A stretch of DNA of 64,000 bases, taken from positions 258,717 through 322,716 of the forward strand of contig QANZ01044457.1 in the NCBI GenBank assembly GCA_003254925.1, read 5' to 3'. Of this stretch, positions 10,458-21,438 are shown piece after piece. The stretch comes from Chamaecrista fasciculata (Eukaryota; Streptophyta; Magnoliopsida; Fabales; Fabaceae). Position 1 is the stretch's first letter. Each line of letters opens with the position of its first letter. A model generated the notes under the pieces. That model ran no database searches. It was not told the DNA's origin and saw nothing but the letters and a program-made list of their open reading frames with translations. The position numbers and the translations under genes are program-made.

Positions 10458-12908
10458 ATATACCTAACATTCTTTGGAATGATCTTGAGCTTTTTCTTGA
10501 TGACACCATTCATCAAGCTTTCAAGGTCACCCCCAGAAGCAGGCCTGAATGCTCTGAAATATTTGGAGTAGGGTTTCCTTGAAAATACTTTGGATGATGA
10601 TGATGATGTCATCTCCATTGCTGACACTGATACTGAGTCATCCTCTCCACTATCCAACAGAAAATTATAGAAACTCTGAAAAAAAAACCTGTTTAGTCCC
10701 TGGATAAATAAAAGAAAGAACAAACCTGTTTTCTAGTCTCTAAATTTATATAAAAATTGCAATTTAGTCCCTGGATATCAAAAATATTTTTTATTGGTCC
10801 CTGATTTTGTTATAAACGATAACTGTTTAGTCCTTGAAAAATTATACATGTGGACTAAATAGTTTATTTCTAATGTTTAGGAACTAAATCGCAAGTTCGA
10901 GATAAATTCAGGATCTAAAAAATAGGTTTACTAAAAAAGAAATTAATGTTAGTAGTACTGTAGTAGCAGTAGTACCACTCCATTGCTGCTAGAGATGATC
11001 TCCTCCTCAAGTTCATTCCATGAGGTTGTTGCATTTACAAATTGGCCTTCCTCAAGTTGCTTCTTGATCTTCTTAGCTATGCTGTTAATGGGGTTTGTTA
11101 GATTACTTTGTTCTGCATTTTCAGTTTCAATTTATACTTAAAATGGAGATATATATATATATAGAAAGAGATGAAATGAAATGAAATGAACCTGTTTGAT
11201 CTTCTAAGCCCATTGTCATCAAGTCTTGAGACATCTTTGAGAAGGGGACCCCATGAGAACTGAAATCAACGAAACACACTAAACTACTAAAGTTGCTATA
11301 TAAGTCTCAAAATATAATGATCAATTAATAGTATATATATAGAAAATTAATGATTTAGTCCCTTAAAGATGATAAATTTCTCAAGTTAGTCCTTAAAAGA
11401 TGAAATTATAACGTCAACAAAATCCAGAGCCACATCACATTTGTCATTTAAATTTTAGTTAATATCTTTAAAAAGTGACTAAATTGATTGTAGTTGCATC
11501 TTTTGATGACTAAATCTTATAATCATATCTTTCAAGGACTAAATTGAGAAATTTACTATATTTCAGGGACTAAATCATTAATATATATATATATATATAT
11601 TCAAGCAATTACCACAAAATCTTCTGGGGAAATCCAGCTATTCCCTAATGCCACACCTAAATAATTAAGAAACACCCTTTTCAGATCAGTATCATTATCA
11701 TACAACACATCTTTCTGAAATACTGTAACAAATTCACCTCATTCTCACTATCATATGTTAAAGACCAATTTCAACTGAAAATCCCATGAATAGTTTTCAC
11801 TATTTACCTCCAAGTTTGAGATGCAATTTCCCAGATTGAATGGCTTTGAGAGCAGATAATGCAAGAGTGACAGTAAATTTGCCACCATAAGACTCAGCAA
11901 CAATATACAGAGGACTCTTCTGAAGTCCCTTATCCTTATTGAATACCTTAATCAACAAAGTAGTCATATCAATGGCAGCCTCTTCATCTGTTTTCACAAG
12001 AAGCTTTTCATCCTCCACAAAACTGTATCCAGTTCCAACTGGACTATCCTATATGAACCCCAAAAAAAGAAAAAACAAAAGCTTATTTTCATAACTATGG
12101 AAGAAGAAGCAAAATTGATTGAGAATCATGAGTTACCACAAACAAAAGATCTGCTTTTTGCAACCAAGTGGAATTTCTAGGCTTCAAATTGGCATGCAGA
12201 GGCCCAATCTCTTGGAAATTCCCATATCCAACCCCTGAAGCACCCTGTTCAATATACATATATGTGTATCAGTAGTAACAATACTTGAGAAAACTTATAT
12301 TTGACCCCTTAATTTATCCAAAAATTACAATTTAGTCCCTAAACATTATAAATATATTTTTTGGTCTTCAGAACGTCAACTATTTAATCTTTGAAACGTC
12401 ATCATGGAGACTAAATATTTGACATTTATAAGAAAATGAGACATGAAAAAGGGTATTTTCATTATTTAAGGACTAAATTGTAATTTTGAGATAATTTTAA
12501 GGACTAAAAATATATTTTTTTTGGGTTAAAAATACTTACAGGTCCTCCCTGCAACCAGAGAATGATAGGCCATGGGTTGGATGAGGAAGGATGTTTGACT
12601 CTGTAGGGACTTCTGTAAAGCCACCAAAACATGTGGGCTTCTGTGATGATGATAAGAATCATCCATGGAAATCAAAACTTCAAGTAATAAAGTTATATAT
12701 ATAAAGAGAAGAGAGAGATATGAAATGAAATGATGAGTTCATTGTATAATAATAGTGTGAGGAGGCATTTGGGCTTACTGGGTCTGACTTGAACATATCC
12801 CCATTCTTCTAAGCCATCATGGCTTGTGAGAGCAGAGGCTGTTGATGTTGTTGTTGCTCCATGGAACACAAGAAAAGTGAGGGTAATAATAAAACACAAC
12901 TTTTCCAT
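8556..12908 (-). CDS. SCPL51-like: Serine carboxypeptidase-like protein, SCPL51/RISC type (copy 2)
   Basis: Younger tandem duplicate of copy 1 with identical exon phases. Exons: 12779-12908, 12540-12640, 12137-12244, 11808-12048, 11613-11656, 11192-11259, 10976-11081, 10464-10675, 10091-10160, 9932-9982, 9474-9526, 9246-9378, 8556-8630. The product is 463 residues, unbroken, with a signal peptide (about 1-26) and the triad Ser166, Asp379, His438. One change stands out: the Gly three residues before the catalytic His (GAGHM in copies 1 and 3) is Lys435 here (KAGHM), next to the active site. The C-terminal tail is shorter than in copy 1. Introns 2, 5, 7 and 8 are longer than in copy 1 because of extra insertions. 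The upstream in-frame extension to 13145 is not credible as coding. Confidence 0.92.
9650..9888. mobile_element. Fold-back element (MITE) in intron 10 of SCPL copy 2
   Basis: The left end reads gagtaaattatcaatttagtcc; the right half has inverted aaggactaaaatgaca words. It sits at the same intron position as 1892-2276 in copy 1 and shares internal words (actgagttgtatagtg), so both descend from one insertion. Confidence 0.55.
10230..10400. repeat. Extra sequence in intron 8 of SCPL copy 2
   Basis: About 150 bases absent from the corresponding intron of copy 1 (158 against 303 bases). It contains twice-repeated words around 'aattcaggggaattt' and 'ttgtacatttacc'. No clear ends or target duplication were seen. 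Confidence 0.4.
10686..10932. mobile_element. Fold-back element in intron 7 of SCPL copy 2
   Basis: Inverted halves with tttagtccctgga on the left and aggaactaaatcgc on the right; inner ends aaacctgtttt and aaaaaataggttt are complementary. The matching intron of copy 1 is only 102 bases, so this arrived after duplication or was lost from copy 1. Confidence 0.55.
11346..11582. mobile_element. Fold-back element in intron 5 of SCPL copy 2
   Basis: The terminal inverted repeat is attaatgatttagtccct against agggactaaatcattaat. The interior holds further inverted ggact/agtcc words. Copy 1 has only a 120-base TA-rich intron here. Confidence 0.65.
12290..12521. mobile_element. Fold-back element in intron 2 of SCPL copy 2
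   Basis: The left arm contains aaaaattacaatttagtccc; the right arm contains its complement, ggactaaattgtaattttga. The matching intron of copy 1 is 75 bases and lacks it. Confidence 0.6.
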
Positions 12909-13011
12909 GAAAAGTACACACACACCAACTAATAAGTGAGACAGAGAGAAGCAGAGGATGGCAGAGAAAGAAAGAAGGAAGGAAGAAAAAAGAAGAAAAA
13001 GATGGGAAGAG

Positions 13012-13019
13012 TTATATAG
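13012..13019 (-). promoter_or_regulatory. Probable TATA box of SCPL copy 2
   Basis: The minus strand reads TATATAAC about 105 bases before the ATG, in a pyrimidine-rich context typical of plant core promoters. Confidence 0.5.
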
Positions 13020-13333
13020 AGAGAGATTAGAGAGTGGTTGAGTCAAAAAGAAAAATAAAAAAAATAGCACCAAAGGCCCTATCTTGTCAGTCTTTGCCTT
13101 GTTTAAGTCGGCATACATGCATGTGTTTGGCTTCAAATAGTCCAACTATGCGAAATATCATTTTCATCTTTTTAGTATAAACTATGGGATTCATTTTCAA
13201 AAACAATAACTAATTTCTCAGTCCATAGGTTCTCCACTTAAAAATAAATGGATGGCTAAAAAATGCAATATCATTCTCATTTAAGAAAATTTACTATTTA
13301 TACTGAATTAACTAATCAGACACAACAAAAAAA

Positions 13334-13348
13334 GTATTTTTTTTGGTT
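13334..13348 (-). mobile_element. 15-bp A-tailed micro-insertion with 14-bp direct repeats
   Basis: Direct repeats acacaacaaaaaaa at 13320-13333 and 13349-13362 flank gtattttttttggtt, whose complement ends in an A-run. Simple sequence makes this the least certain of the five micro-insertions in the window. Confidence 0.4.
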
Positions 13349-13554
13349 ACACAACAAAAAAATATTTGTTTAGGTCAATTATTTTTTTCTAAGCACAAAA
13401 AGATGTCATTTGTTGTAATTCACCCTTAAAGTACTCTAACCAATTTATTTTTCTAGCGAATGATACTCTAATTTCTCCGCATATGAAGTGAGAGAAAAAA
13501 AAATTCGTCAAAATAAAGTCTATTAACCAAGTTGGATAAGAAGTAATATTGTCA

Positions 13555-13910
13555 AAACTATTGTTTAATTCGTTTACTTGGTCAAACTAATAATTGAATT
13601 AGATAATATAATAAATAATAACTATTAATTATTTTATATATAAATAAATATTAGAATTATAATTATAACAAATAACTATAAATTCATAATTTATCACAAA
13701 TAATTAATGTTACAATACAAAAAATTATATAGAGGGACTAAATTAATAAGAAAAGTGATTTTTGAGGAACTAAATAAAGGAAAAAAATTTGCTGGGACTA
13801 AAATGAGATAAAAAATTTTGAGGGACTAAATTAAAAAACTAATATATAAGTGGTCAAAATAAAATTTTATATTTTAACTGAAAGGGAGAATTCTTTAATA
13901 ATTCACTGAT
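13555..13910. repeat. AT-rich interspersed repeat, related to 48890-49215
   Basis: Starts with aataatataataaataata-like sequence, followed by three or four 'gggactaaatta' words and ends near gagaattctttaata. The same order of words is present at 48890-49215. No termini were defined. Confidence 0.5.
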
Positions 13911-14864
13911 TCAACTTAATTCTGATGGTTTAATTGTCAAAACGATTTTTATAATAAATTAAATTTGTTCTTTAATTTGATCAACGATTGAATTGCCTAA
14001 GATATCCCTTTCATATATCAAGAGTGATTTAAATTTGATTTTGAAAATGTTAATTTTTCATATATATATCTCATATTTTTCTCCTGATATATCCTAATTT
14101 TAACACTATAGGCGTTTTTAATTGCCTAAGATATCCCTCGGCCCGACAAACCGATAGTTAATCCTTCACGAATTTGTGCTTTATTTAAAGCTCTGATCAA
14201 TTGGTACAGTAGAGGTGTTTTTACTATTGTAATTGTGAATCATTCTTACAATAAAATGCTCAAGTGAGCTAGATCTACTTTGGATTTTATTCAACTTATG
14301 AAAAGAAAATATTTGAGAAATTGAAATGGGTATAATAAATATGTACGTGATGGTCATTGTCGGGTAACGTTGAATAATGAATACGTATTATTGGGTGGGA
14401 AGGGATGCTTAATACGCCGGCATAAAAATCAAGCATTTCTTACAATTCATATGTGTCTTTTTCTACCTCTAAAAAATAATAATTGTTTGGACCTGACATG
14501 GTCAAGGAATATCAATCAATACCATACAAAAACTCCATTATTCCAAGTTCCAACCCAAGCAAAATGATAATAATGTACAATATCAATTCATTCATTTCTG
14601 CAATTTGTTCCAAATATTGGGAAGGACCAATAAGAACATTGTCAAACTTATTAGCCGAAACATTTTGTTGTCACTTTTGAGAAACATAGAGGTTAAATTA
14701 ATCGGAAGAATAAAACACGATAAAAAAAAAAGAATAAATTATATATTAAATACATGTGCTATGCTCGATTTTTACATTGATGCTAAGTGGTTTTTTCAAT
14801 TTTGCATAGGAACTTGGGATTCTTAATTAGGGTATTTATGATTTTCTTATGTCAATTTTAATAG
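13911..14864. other. AT-rich spacer, no gene seen
   Basis: Short open frames around 14370-14826 show no family resemblance and no splice-linked continuation. Nothing else was recognised. Confidence 0.4.
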
Positions 14865-15610
14865 AAAATGTTGGTGCGGTACAAACTTAATAATTGATTT
14901 CTAATATATCTCAGTCGTTGGTTTCTATGACATCTTAACCGTTGATTTTTCTTACATTTTAGTCGTCAGTTTTCACTAAGGTTAAAATATTATTTTTGGT
15001 CCACAAACTATAGGATAAGTTTCATTTTGGTCATAAAAACTACTTTGGGTTTTATTTTTGTCCTTACACTTTCACATTTGTTTTATTTTTATTTCCAAAT
15101 TGTGATTTTATCTCAGGCCAAAAAAAAAATTGTGATTTTATCATAATTTTCATGGTTATTCTTACTTATAAACTAGAGATGAAACTCAACCATCAATTTA
15201 TAAAAAAATATGATTTTTTTAAATAAAGTGACATAGTTTGGCCCGACCCAAGTCTAACCAAAATTCGACCCCGGATCACTTCTATTTTTAGAGAGAAATA
15301 ACGCCATAAATCATATGAAATCACATTTTTTGAAAAAAAAAAGGAGTAAATATGAAAGTTTAAGGATCAAAATAAAATAAAAAATAATTTTAGGACCAAA
15401 ATGAAACTTATTCGATAATTTGTGGACCAAAATTTACTTTTTATTGAGTCATGCGAGCGTCACATCATCATTTGCTATTAAAATTGACGAAACAAAACCA
15501 CAAGTATCATATCTACTTAACGACGAGAAGCTCCGATCCTGAGTGAAACTAGAAAAATCACACAACACTCATTTGAGAATCGAATATACTATAAGTATAA
15601 TCTGTAATTT
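14865..15610. repeat. Interspersed element with inverted ggtcc words
   Basis: Positions 14985-15435 are a fold-back: ttggtccacaaactatagga on the left and ttcgataatttgtggaccaa on the right. Outer sequence on both sides (a 'tctcagtcgttggtt' run before, a 'gagcgtcacatcatcattt' run after) recurs around 18985-19525, so the whole is one repeat with two copies in the same orientation. Confidence 0.5.
15113..15126 (+). mobile_element. 14-bp A-tailed micro-insertion with exact 16-bp direct repeats
   Basis: The insert tcaggccaaaaaaa lies between exact copies of aaattgtgattttatc (15097-15112 and 15127-15142). The length and exactness of the repeats and the A-tail are those of target-primed retroposition with almost all of the body missing. 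Confidence 0.6.
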
Positions 15611-15943
15611 ACCTAAAAAAAAAAAGGGGAAATTTTTTTAGTGATTATTTTAAAGAATGAAAAGGAATACCGTGTTTCTTGTTTCTTGGGTGTGACTGCA
15701 ATATGGCTTTACTCGTATTGTATTGTTGGGGTAACAGACAAAAATAGAGTGGCAAGAAGTTCATTTACAGAGACAAGTTCGTGAGAAGCATGTGCACAAG
15801 GGGATTTTTTGATGACGTCACACAACATTGTATTCAACAAACCAACTATGGTTAAATCTGACAGGGTGGATCTCTTCTACGGTTAAGTGTGGGCCACGGT
15901 TTCTGCAGGTCCACATATTCCACAAAGTATATTAAAAAAATAT
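15611..15943. other. Non-repetitive spacer before the Pack-MULE
   Basis: No gene was recognised. A palindromic bZIP-type TGACGTCA lies at 15813-15820, but it is nearly 3 kb from the nearest start codon, so no role is claimed. Confidence 0.35.
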
Positions 15944-18562
15944 GAGTAAATTAACTTTTCGGTCCCTGAATTTTGGATGCGGTGAGAGATAGGTTCCTAA
16001 ATTTTACGCATTGTATTAGCCGGCCCCTAAAATTTGCAAACGCCTAACTAATTGGTCCCTCTGTCATATTGTCGTTACAAAAAAACTGACGTGGCCATAA
16101 CGGACGCTGATGTGTCCCGTTATGGCCACGTCAGCACCCGTTATGTTTAAAAAAAAAAGAGTTGTCACGTCATAAAATAGCGACACATCAACATTTCCTC
16201 ATTGCACTTATAGGTCCCTGACCCATTTTATTCCATTATTCTCAATTCCCCCTCTTTTTCATAATTTTCATTCATTTTAGTCCCAAATCCTCAAAATAAA
16301 ATTTAAAAAGTGTCCCAAAACTCTTCCAAACATTCCAATTTATTCCTTAAAAATATCTAAAACCCTAAACTCTAAAACTCCAAACTCTAAACCCCAAAAC
16401 CTAAAACCTCAAACCCTAAACTCTAAAAAGAAGTCTGAGTTGAACAATTAGGTCCTTGACCCATTTTTATTCCATTATTCTTAATTTTTCCTCATCTTTA
16501 TTCATTTTAGTCCCAAATCCTCAAAATAAAGTTGTAAAGTGTCCCAAAACTCTTTCAAACATTCCAATTTAGTCTTTAAAAAATATTGAAAACTCTAAAC
16601 CCTAAAACCCCAAACCCCAAAAAAAGTTTGAGTTAAATAATTAGGTCCTTGACCCATTTTTATCCCGTGCTTCTCAATTCCCCCTCTTTTCTATCATCTT
16701 CATTCATTTTAGTCTCAAATCCTCAAAAAAAAGTTGTAAAGTTTTCCAAAACTCTTCCAAACATTCCAATTTAGTCCTTAAAAATACTAAAAATTATAAA
16801 CCCTAAACCTCTAAAAATTATTTTTTTTAATCTTCATCTTCATCCAATTTAATCCTTAAAAATATTAAAAACCTAAACTCTAAAACCCTAAAACTTATTT
16901 TTTTTTAATCTTCATGTTCATCTTCATAAAATCATAAGAAATACATGATAATCAATAAAATCATATATAAATAATTACATCAAATGCAATCTTCATCTTC
17001 ATATATTATAAATAATTACATAAAATTATATATAAATAATTCTTCATCTTCATAAAATCGTGTTCTTTTCCGACCATCAACTCCTTCACTTGCTCTTCCA
17101 CCTCCTCCGCCTTCACCATCCCACTCTCACCTTCATCCTCTTTCATCCACAACGCAATCTTCATCTCCTCCACCATCACCACCCTATTGAACATTTGTTC
17201 CGCATATAGTGGCCATGCCACCATCGGCACCCCCGTACTCACCGAGTTCCACCCGCAAACTTTCGAAACACAAGAACACGACGCTTTGATTGGGTTGCGA
17301 ATCGAGCCATTTCAAACTCTGGTGAGAGGATTTTGATTCGTCGTAAACAATCAAAGGACCAATTGGGGAAATCGGCTGGGTTTTACTGTTAGGTATACAG
17401 AGACCGTCGGAAATCGCTTTTAGCGATCTGGATTCTAGGGCTTCAAGCGTGTTCACAATGATTCCATTAGTCTTGTATGCAGCAATTGAAGAATCCACCA
17501 AGCCTTAGTAAGCCAAATCGTTCCGTTCAAGCAACAGTTTCGGCATGTCGGAAGTGGCCATGGGAGGATTTCCCAGAATGTGGAGATCGGTGTTGAGTTC
17601 TTTCAAGTTTTTCTCGATGGTGCAGTGGAGAGTCGGGAGGTATAAAAAGGAGGAAAGGCTAGCGACGACGCTGGGAAAGAAATAATAGGAAGGGATATTG
17701 TTGAAGGAAGAAGATGATGACGAATGATGATGGCGAACGAAGACCAAAATGAAGAAGATGAAGATTAAAAAAAAAATTAGGGGTTTAGGGATTTATGTTA
17801 AATTGGGAAGATGAAGATTAAAAATAAAATTTAGGGTTGAGGGTTGTAAGATTTTAGGGTTTAAGGTTTTTAAAATTTTTAAGGACTAAATTGGAATGTT
17901 TGAAAGAATTTTGGGACACTTTACAATTTTATTTTGAGAATTTGGGACTAAAATGAATGAAAATGATGAAAAAGAGAGAGAATTGAGAATAATAAGATAA
18001 GAATGAGTCAGAGACCTAATTGCTCAACTCAGATTTTTTTTAGAGTTTAGGGTTTTAGGGTTTGGGGTTTAGAGTTTGAGGTTTTAGAGTTTAGGGTTTT
18101 AGGGTTCAGGATTTAGGTGTTAGGGTTTTTAATATTTTTAAGGACTAAATTGAAATGTTTGGAAGAGTTTTGGGACACTTTATAATTTTATTTTGAGGAT
18201 TTGGGACTAAAATGAATGAAAATGATGAAAAAGAAGGGGAATTGAGAATAATGGAATAAAAATGGGTCAGGGACCTATAATTGCGATGAGGAAATGCTGA
18301 TGTGTCGCTATTTTATGATGTGACAGCTCTTTTTTTTAAACATAACGGGTGCTGACGTGGCTATAACGAGACATGTCAGCGCATAACGGGACACATCAGC
18401 GTCCGTTATGGCCACGTCAGCTTTTTTGTAACGACAATATGACGAAGGGATCAATTAGTTAGGCGTTTGCAAATTTCGGGGACCGGCTAGTACAATGCGT
18501 AAAATTCAAGGACCTATCTGTCACCGCGTCCAAAATTCAAGTACCGGGAAGTTAGTTTACTC
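15944..18562. mobile_element. Pack-MULE-like element carrying a UGT fragment
   Basis: A 2,619-bp element with long inverted arms. The ends read gagtaaattaac and gttagtttactc; outer arms of about 290 bases match closely (tttgcaaacgcctaactaat, ggccacgtcagc, gaggaaatg). An exact 10-bp direct repeat, aaaaaaatat, flanks it at 15934-15943 and 18563-18572, within the Mutator-like range. Inside the arms are tandem units of about 190-240 bases starting aggtccctgaccca (three on the left, about two on the right, inverted), rich in telomere-like CCCTAAA words. The centre holds a UDP-glycosyltransferase fragment. No transposase is present, so movement would need help from elsewhere. Long arms and length of target duplication point to MULE; no terminal comparison could be run. 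Confidence 0.85.
17040..17750 (-). pseudogene. UGT88-type glycosyltransferase fragment inside the Pack-MULE
   Basis: On the minus strand, three pieces match plant family-1 UDP-glycosyltransferases of the UGT88 group: YLPTLH..KNLKELNTDLHI.GNPPM..SDMPK.LLER (17747-17510), then [25 protein letters not shown] and [15 protein letters not shown] (17500-17260), then [26 protein letters not shown] (17250-17100). The N-terminal acceptor half, roughly 95 residues between VVFLCF and CGWNS (most of the PSPG sugar-donor box), and the C-terminal end are missing. There is an in-frame stop after DLAY and a frame change at the internal deletion. It cannot make a working enzyme. The GC content is well above that of the flanking arms, as expected for captured exon sequence. 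Confidence 0.85.
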
Positions 18563-18984
18563 AAAAAAATATTTTATACTTTTTATAATATAATCACATG
18601 ATATTTATTTTTTGAGTAATATTTAAGTACTATTAAATAAAATTTTATTATAAAATTTAATGTAAAATACAAGTGATTTAACTCAATCTCACATTGGTGT
18701 AATATGGGGATTGGATCCTCTTTATTTTCTTATTCATGTATTTTTTGTGGGATTAGAGAGAGAAAGAAAGAAGAGAGAGAAAATATAAATTTCATGAAAT
18801 AAAAATATATAAAACTCACATTTTCTCTTTCTGAATCTTCTTTTCTCTCTTTTCTCTCTTATACTCTACAAAAAATGTAGAGAAATGAACACTAAAGAAT
18901 TCATTTCTTGTTGTATGATTTAAAAAATCTCGCTTTAATTTGGGAACTTAAAATGAGTCATTAGCAATTAAAATACATGTGATT

Positions 18985-19525
18985 TTGTTTCTTCAATTTT
19001 AATAGAAAATGCTAATGTACTTAGTCATCAATTTTCAATGTATCTTAACTGTCGATTTCTATTACATCTTGATCATTGGTTTCATTTTGGTCATTAAAAA
19101 ATAAAATGGCTCGGTTTAGCCCGGTCAAACCCAGTGGCCCAACCTGCCCACGCATTCTAACCAAGGCGGGTCTCAGGTCCGACCATAACTCAGTTTGACT
19201 CGACCTGTGATCACCCTTATATTTGAGAGAAAAATAACGGCATAAACCAAATGAAATCACGTTTTCGAGACAAAAAATGGAATGCATGTGAAAGTTTAAT
19301 GAATAAAATAAAACAAAAAAAAAATAGTTTTAGAACCAAAATGAAACTTATCCCTTAGCTTGTAAACCGAAATTTGATCATTAGTGAATCACGTAGGCGT
19401 TACATCAACATTTTTCGGTTAAACTGCACATATCTAGGTACCCAAAGTGAGATTTTCTAAACCACACAACACTAATTTGAGATCGCATTAAACCATAGGT
19501 ACATTTATTGTATTTTACGTAAAAG
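18985..19525. repeat. Second copy of the 14865-15610 repeat
   Basis: It shares the opening (aatgtatcttaactgtcgat), the agaaccaaaatgaaacttat segment, the ttacatcaacattt segment and an accacacaacactaatttga tail in the same order and orientation as 14865-15610. It is shorter and more diverged. Confidence 0.5.
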
Positions 19526-19669
19526 TTTTTAGTAAACATTTGATACATGATAGAAATTTTATGGATGACCAATTATAATAGAAAAAGAATATTAAACATG
19601 CTTTTTGGCGTGACTAATTATAGAAGAGAGAATATAAACATTTTTTTTTATTAAAGAAACCTAATAACT

Positions 19670-20120
19670 AAAGGTGCAAAGTAAGCCAACTCGACTCATA
19701 GGGCTTGGCTCACCACCGGTTCTGACTCACTTAGTTTGGCTCACACGAGGTATTGTGAGCCAGAATTTCATCAACCCGACTCACCAAACCAATTTTTTTA
19801 ATATTTAAATTTTGAAAATAATGATGATTGAATTACCTAATTATCATATATTAATATTAATAATTTCTTTTTACATACCATAATTTATAAAAATATAATT
19901 GTTTTATATTCAAAATATATATATTTTTTTAAAAAAACTCAATAAGTGGGTTGACTCATCAACTTGGTGGGTTAGCTAACTACAACTCGCAGTTAAGTGA
20001 GTCAACCCACGTGAATTAAAATTCTTGATAAGTCAAAATTTTATCAATTCAACTCATAAAAAAAGTGGATTAAATAGGTCAACTCGGTGAGTTAAGCCTA
20101 TTTTGACAGCTCGGCTAGTA
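19670..20120. mobile_element. Inverted-repeat element built on 'gggttgactca' words
   Basis: The left side has gccaactcgactca and 'tcaacccgactcacc'; the right side has gggttgactcat, gtgagtcaaccca and 'aactcggtgagttaagcc' with an end near ttttgacagctc. The AT-rich middle is non-coding. Ends of this type are common in hAT-like MITEs of plants, but I did not find a clear 8-bp duplication. Confidence 0.4.
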
Positions 20121-20492
20121 ACAATGTAGCTAATTAAGTTTTTCCCCATATTTTCTACCTATATACATTTTAAAGTTTAGGAAAAGTTTTATCTTGAGAC
20201 ATCTCATAACAAGAACATAAAATAAAACTTTCCTAGTGAGAATGCTTTCAATGTGAGATTGTATCTAACTATCTATGAAGTACGCCTATTTTTTCTTTTT
20301 TTTTTTTTGTTTTTTTTTTGTATAAGTAATTTTCATTGTAGTCAATCTTATTTGAAGTTTGTCCAACGCTAAATAAATTTAACTAGTTTTCAACAAATAT
20401 TTAGATATGAGTTCAAAACTTTAAAAAAAGATTAAATCATTTGCTAGACTTAAATTAATTTAATACTTTTACAATACATACAAATTAATTTT

Positions 20493-20768
20493 GAGTAAAC
20501 TAATAATTTAATTTCTAAAAAAATCACTGTGATAGATAATTTAGTTTCTAAAATATTGAAATGTACAATTAATTTATGAAAAAAATCAAACAATATACTT
20601 ATTAGGCTCTAAAAAAAATCAATCAATATATTAATTTATAAAAATGACTAAAAAGTTATATCATTTAATTCTTTTAGTATTAAATAAAAACTAAGTTATG
20701 TATTTCAATCTTTTAAGAATCAAGTCATTAACTAAATAATCTTTTAATAATTAAATTGTTAGTTTACT
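20493..20768. mobile_element. Small element with Pack-MULE-like ends and a 10-bp target duplication
   Basis: The ends read gagtaaactaa and ttagtttact, the same terminal word as the Pack-MULE at 15944-18562. Exact 10-bp repeats aattaatttt flank it at 20483-20492 and 20769-20778. The 276-bp body is AT-rich, non-coding and folds back through ttaattt/aaattaa and tctaaaa/ttttaga words. Confidence 0.75.
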
Positions 20769-20901
20769 AATTAATTTTTGTTCAAATTAGAACTAATGTA
20801 TCTCACAATATTTAAACCAAAAGTATTACTTAAGTTTTAAGAAGATTGCCTACTAGCTAGTTCGACCAAAAATCTTCTTAATCATGTCTTCTTCTTTTTT
20901 T

Positions 20902-21438
20902 GGTTAAAGGTTCATTTTAGTCCTAAATGTATGCCCTGATATTCATTTTAGTCCTAAATGTTTCAAAATGTTCAAATTGGTCCTAAATATTTACAAAATG
21001 TTTTATTTTGGTCCCAACAATTGAATATAGCTTGTTTCAAATTCAAATGTGATAAGTTTAGAGCTACGTATTATTCTCGAATAGTACTTTTTTTATCCAG
21101 TTAGAGCCGTCAGCAAACAAGGTCAAATCGGTCCTAAAAGTAGACTTATCGTTTCATGGTCAAACAAGCAAATTCGACCATATCTCTTTCGTTTCAAATT
21201 CAAATGTGACGAATTCATAGCTACAAGTTTCTCTTAACAAGTCATTTGAACTTGAAATGACAGACAAGAGAAATATGATCAAATTCAATAGTTTGAGACC
21301 AAAATGAAACATTTTACCAACATTTAAGATCAAAATGAATTATTTTGCTAACATTTAAAACCAATTTGAACATTTTGAAACATAATCGACCAAAATAAAC
21401 ATTAAATCATACATTTAAAACCAAAATAACCCTTGACC
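20902..21438. mobile_element. Fold-back element, ggtcctaaatg family
   Basis: The left arm has cattttagtcctaaatgt twice and caaattggtcctaaat; the right arm has accaatttgaacattttg and aaaaccaaaataacccttga. The inner part shares cagttagagccgtcagcaaa and 'gtttcatggtcaaacaagc' with 57780-58303 and 7196-8066. Confidence 0.65.

Noticed and set aside
12909-13145. In-frame N-terminal extension of SCPL copy 2
   Set aside because: Low-complexity, contains the TATA region and has no counterpart in copies 1 and 3.
15813-15820. TGACGTCA as a regulatory site for SCPL copy 2
   Set aside because: Too far from the gene (nearly 3 kb) and a single eight-base word is expected by chance in a window of this size about once.
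16370-16640. Interstitial telomere array
   Set aside because: The CCCTAAA words are degenerate, interrupted by CTCTAAA and similar, and belong to tandem units within the element's arms.
17006-17747. Functional UDP-glycosyltransferase gene
   Set aside because: Lacks both ends and most of the donor-binding box, with a stop and a frame change; it is a captured fragment.
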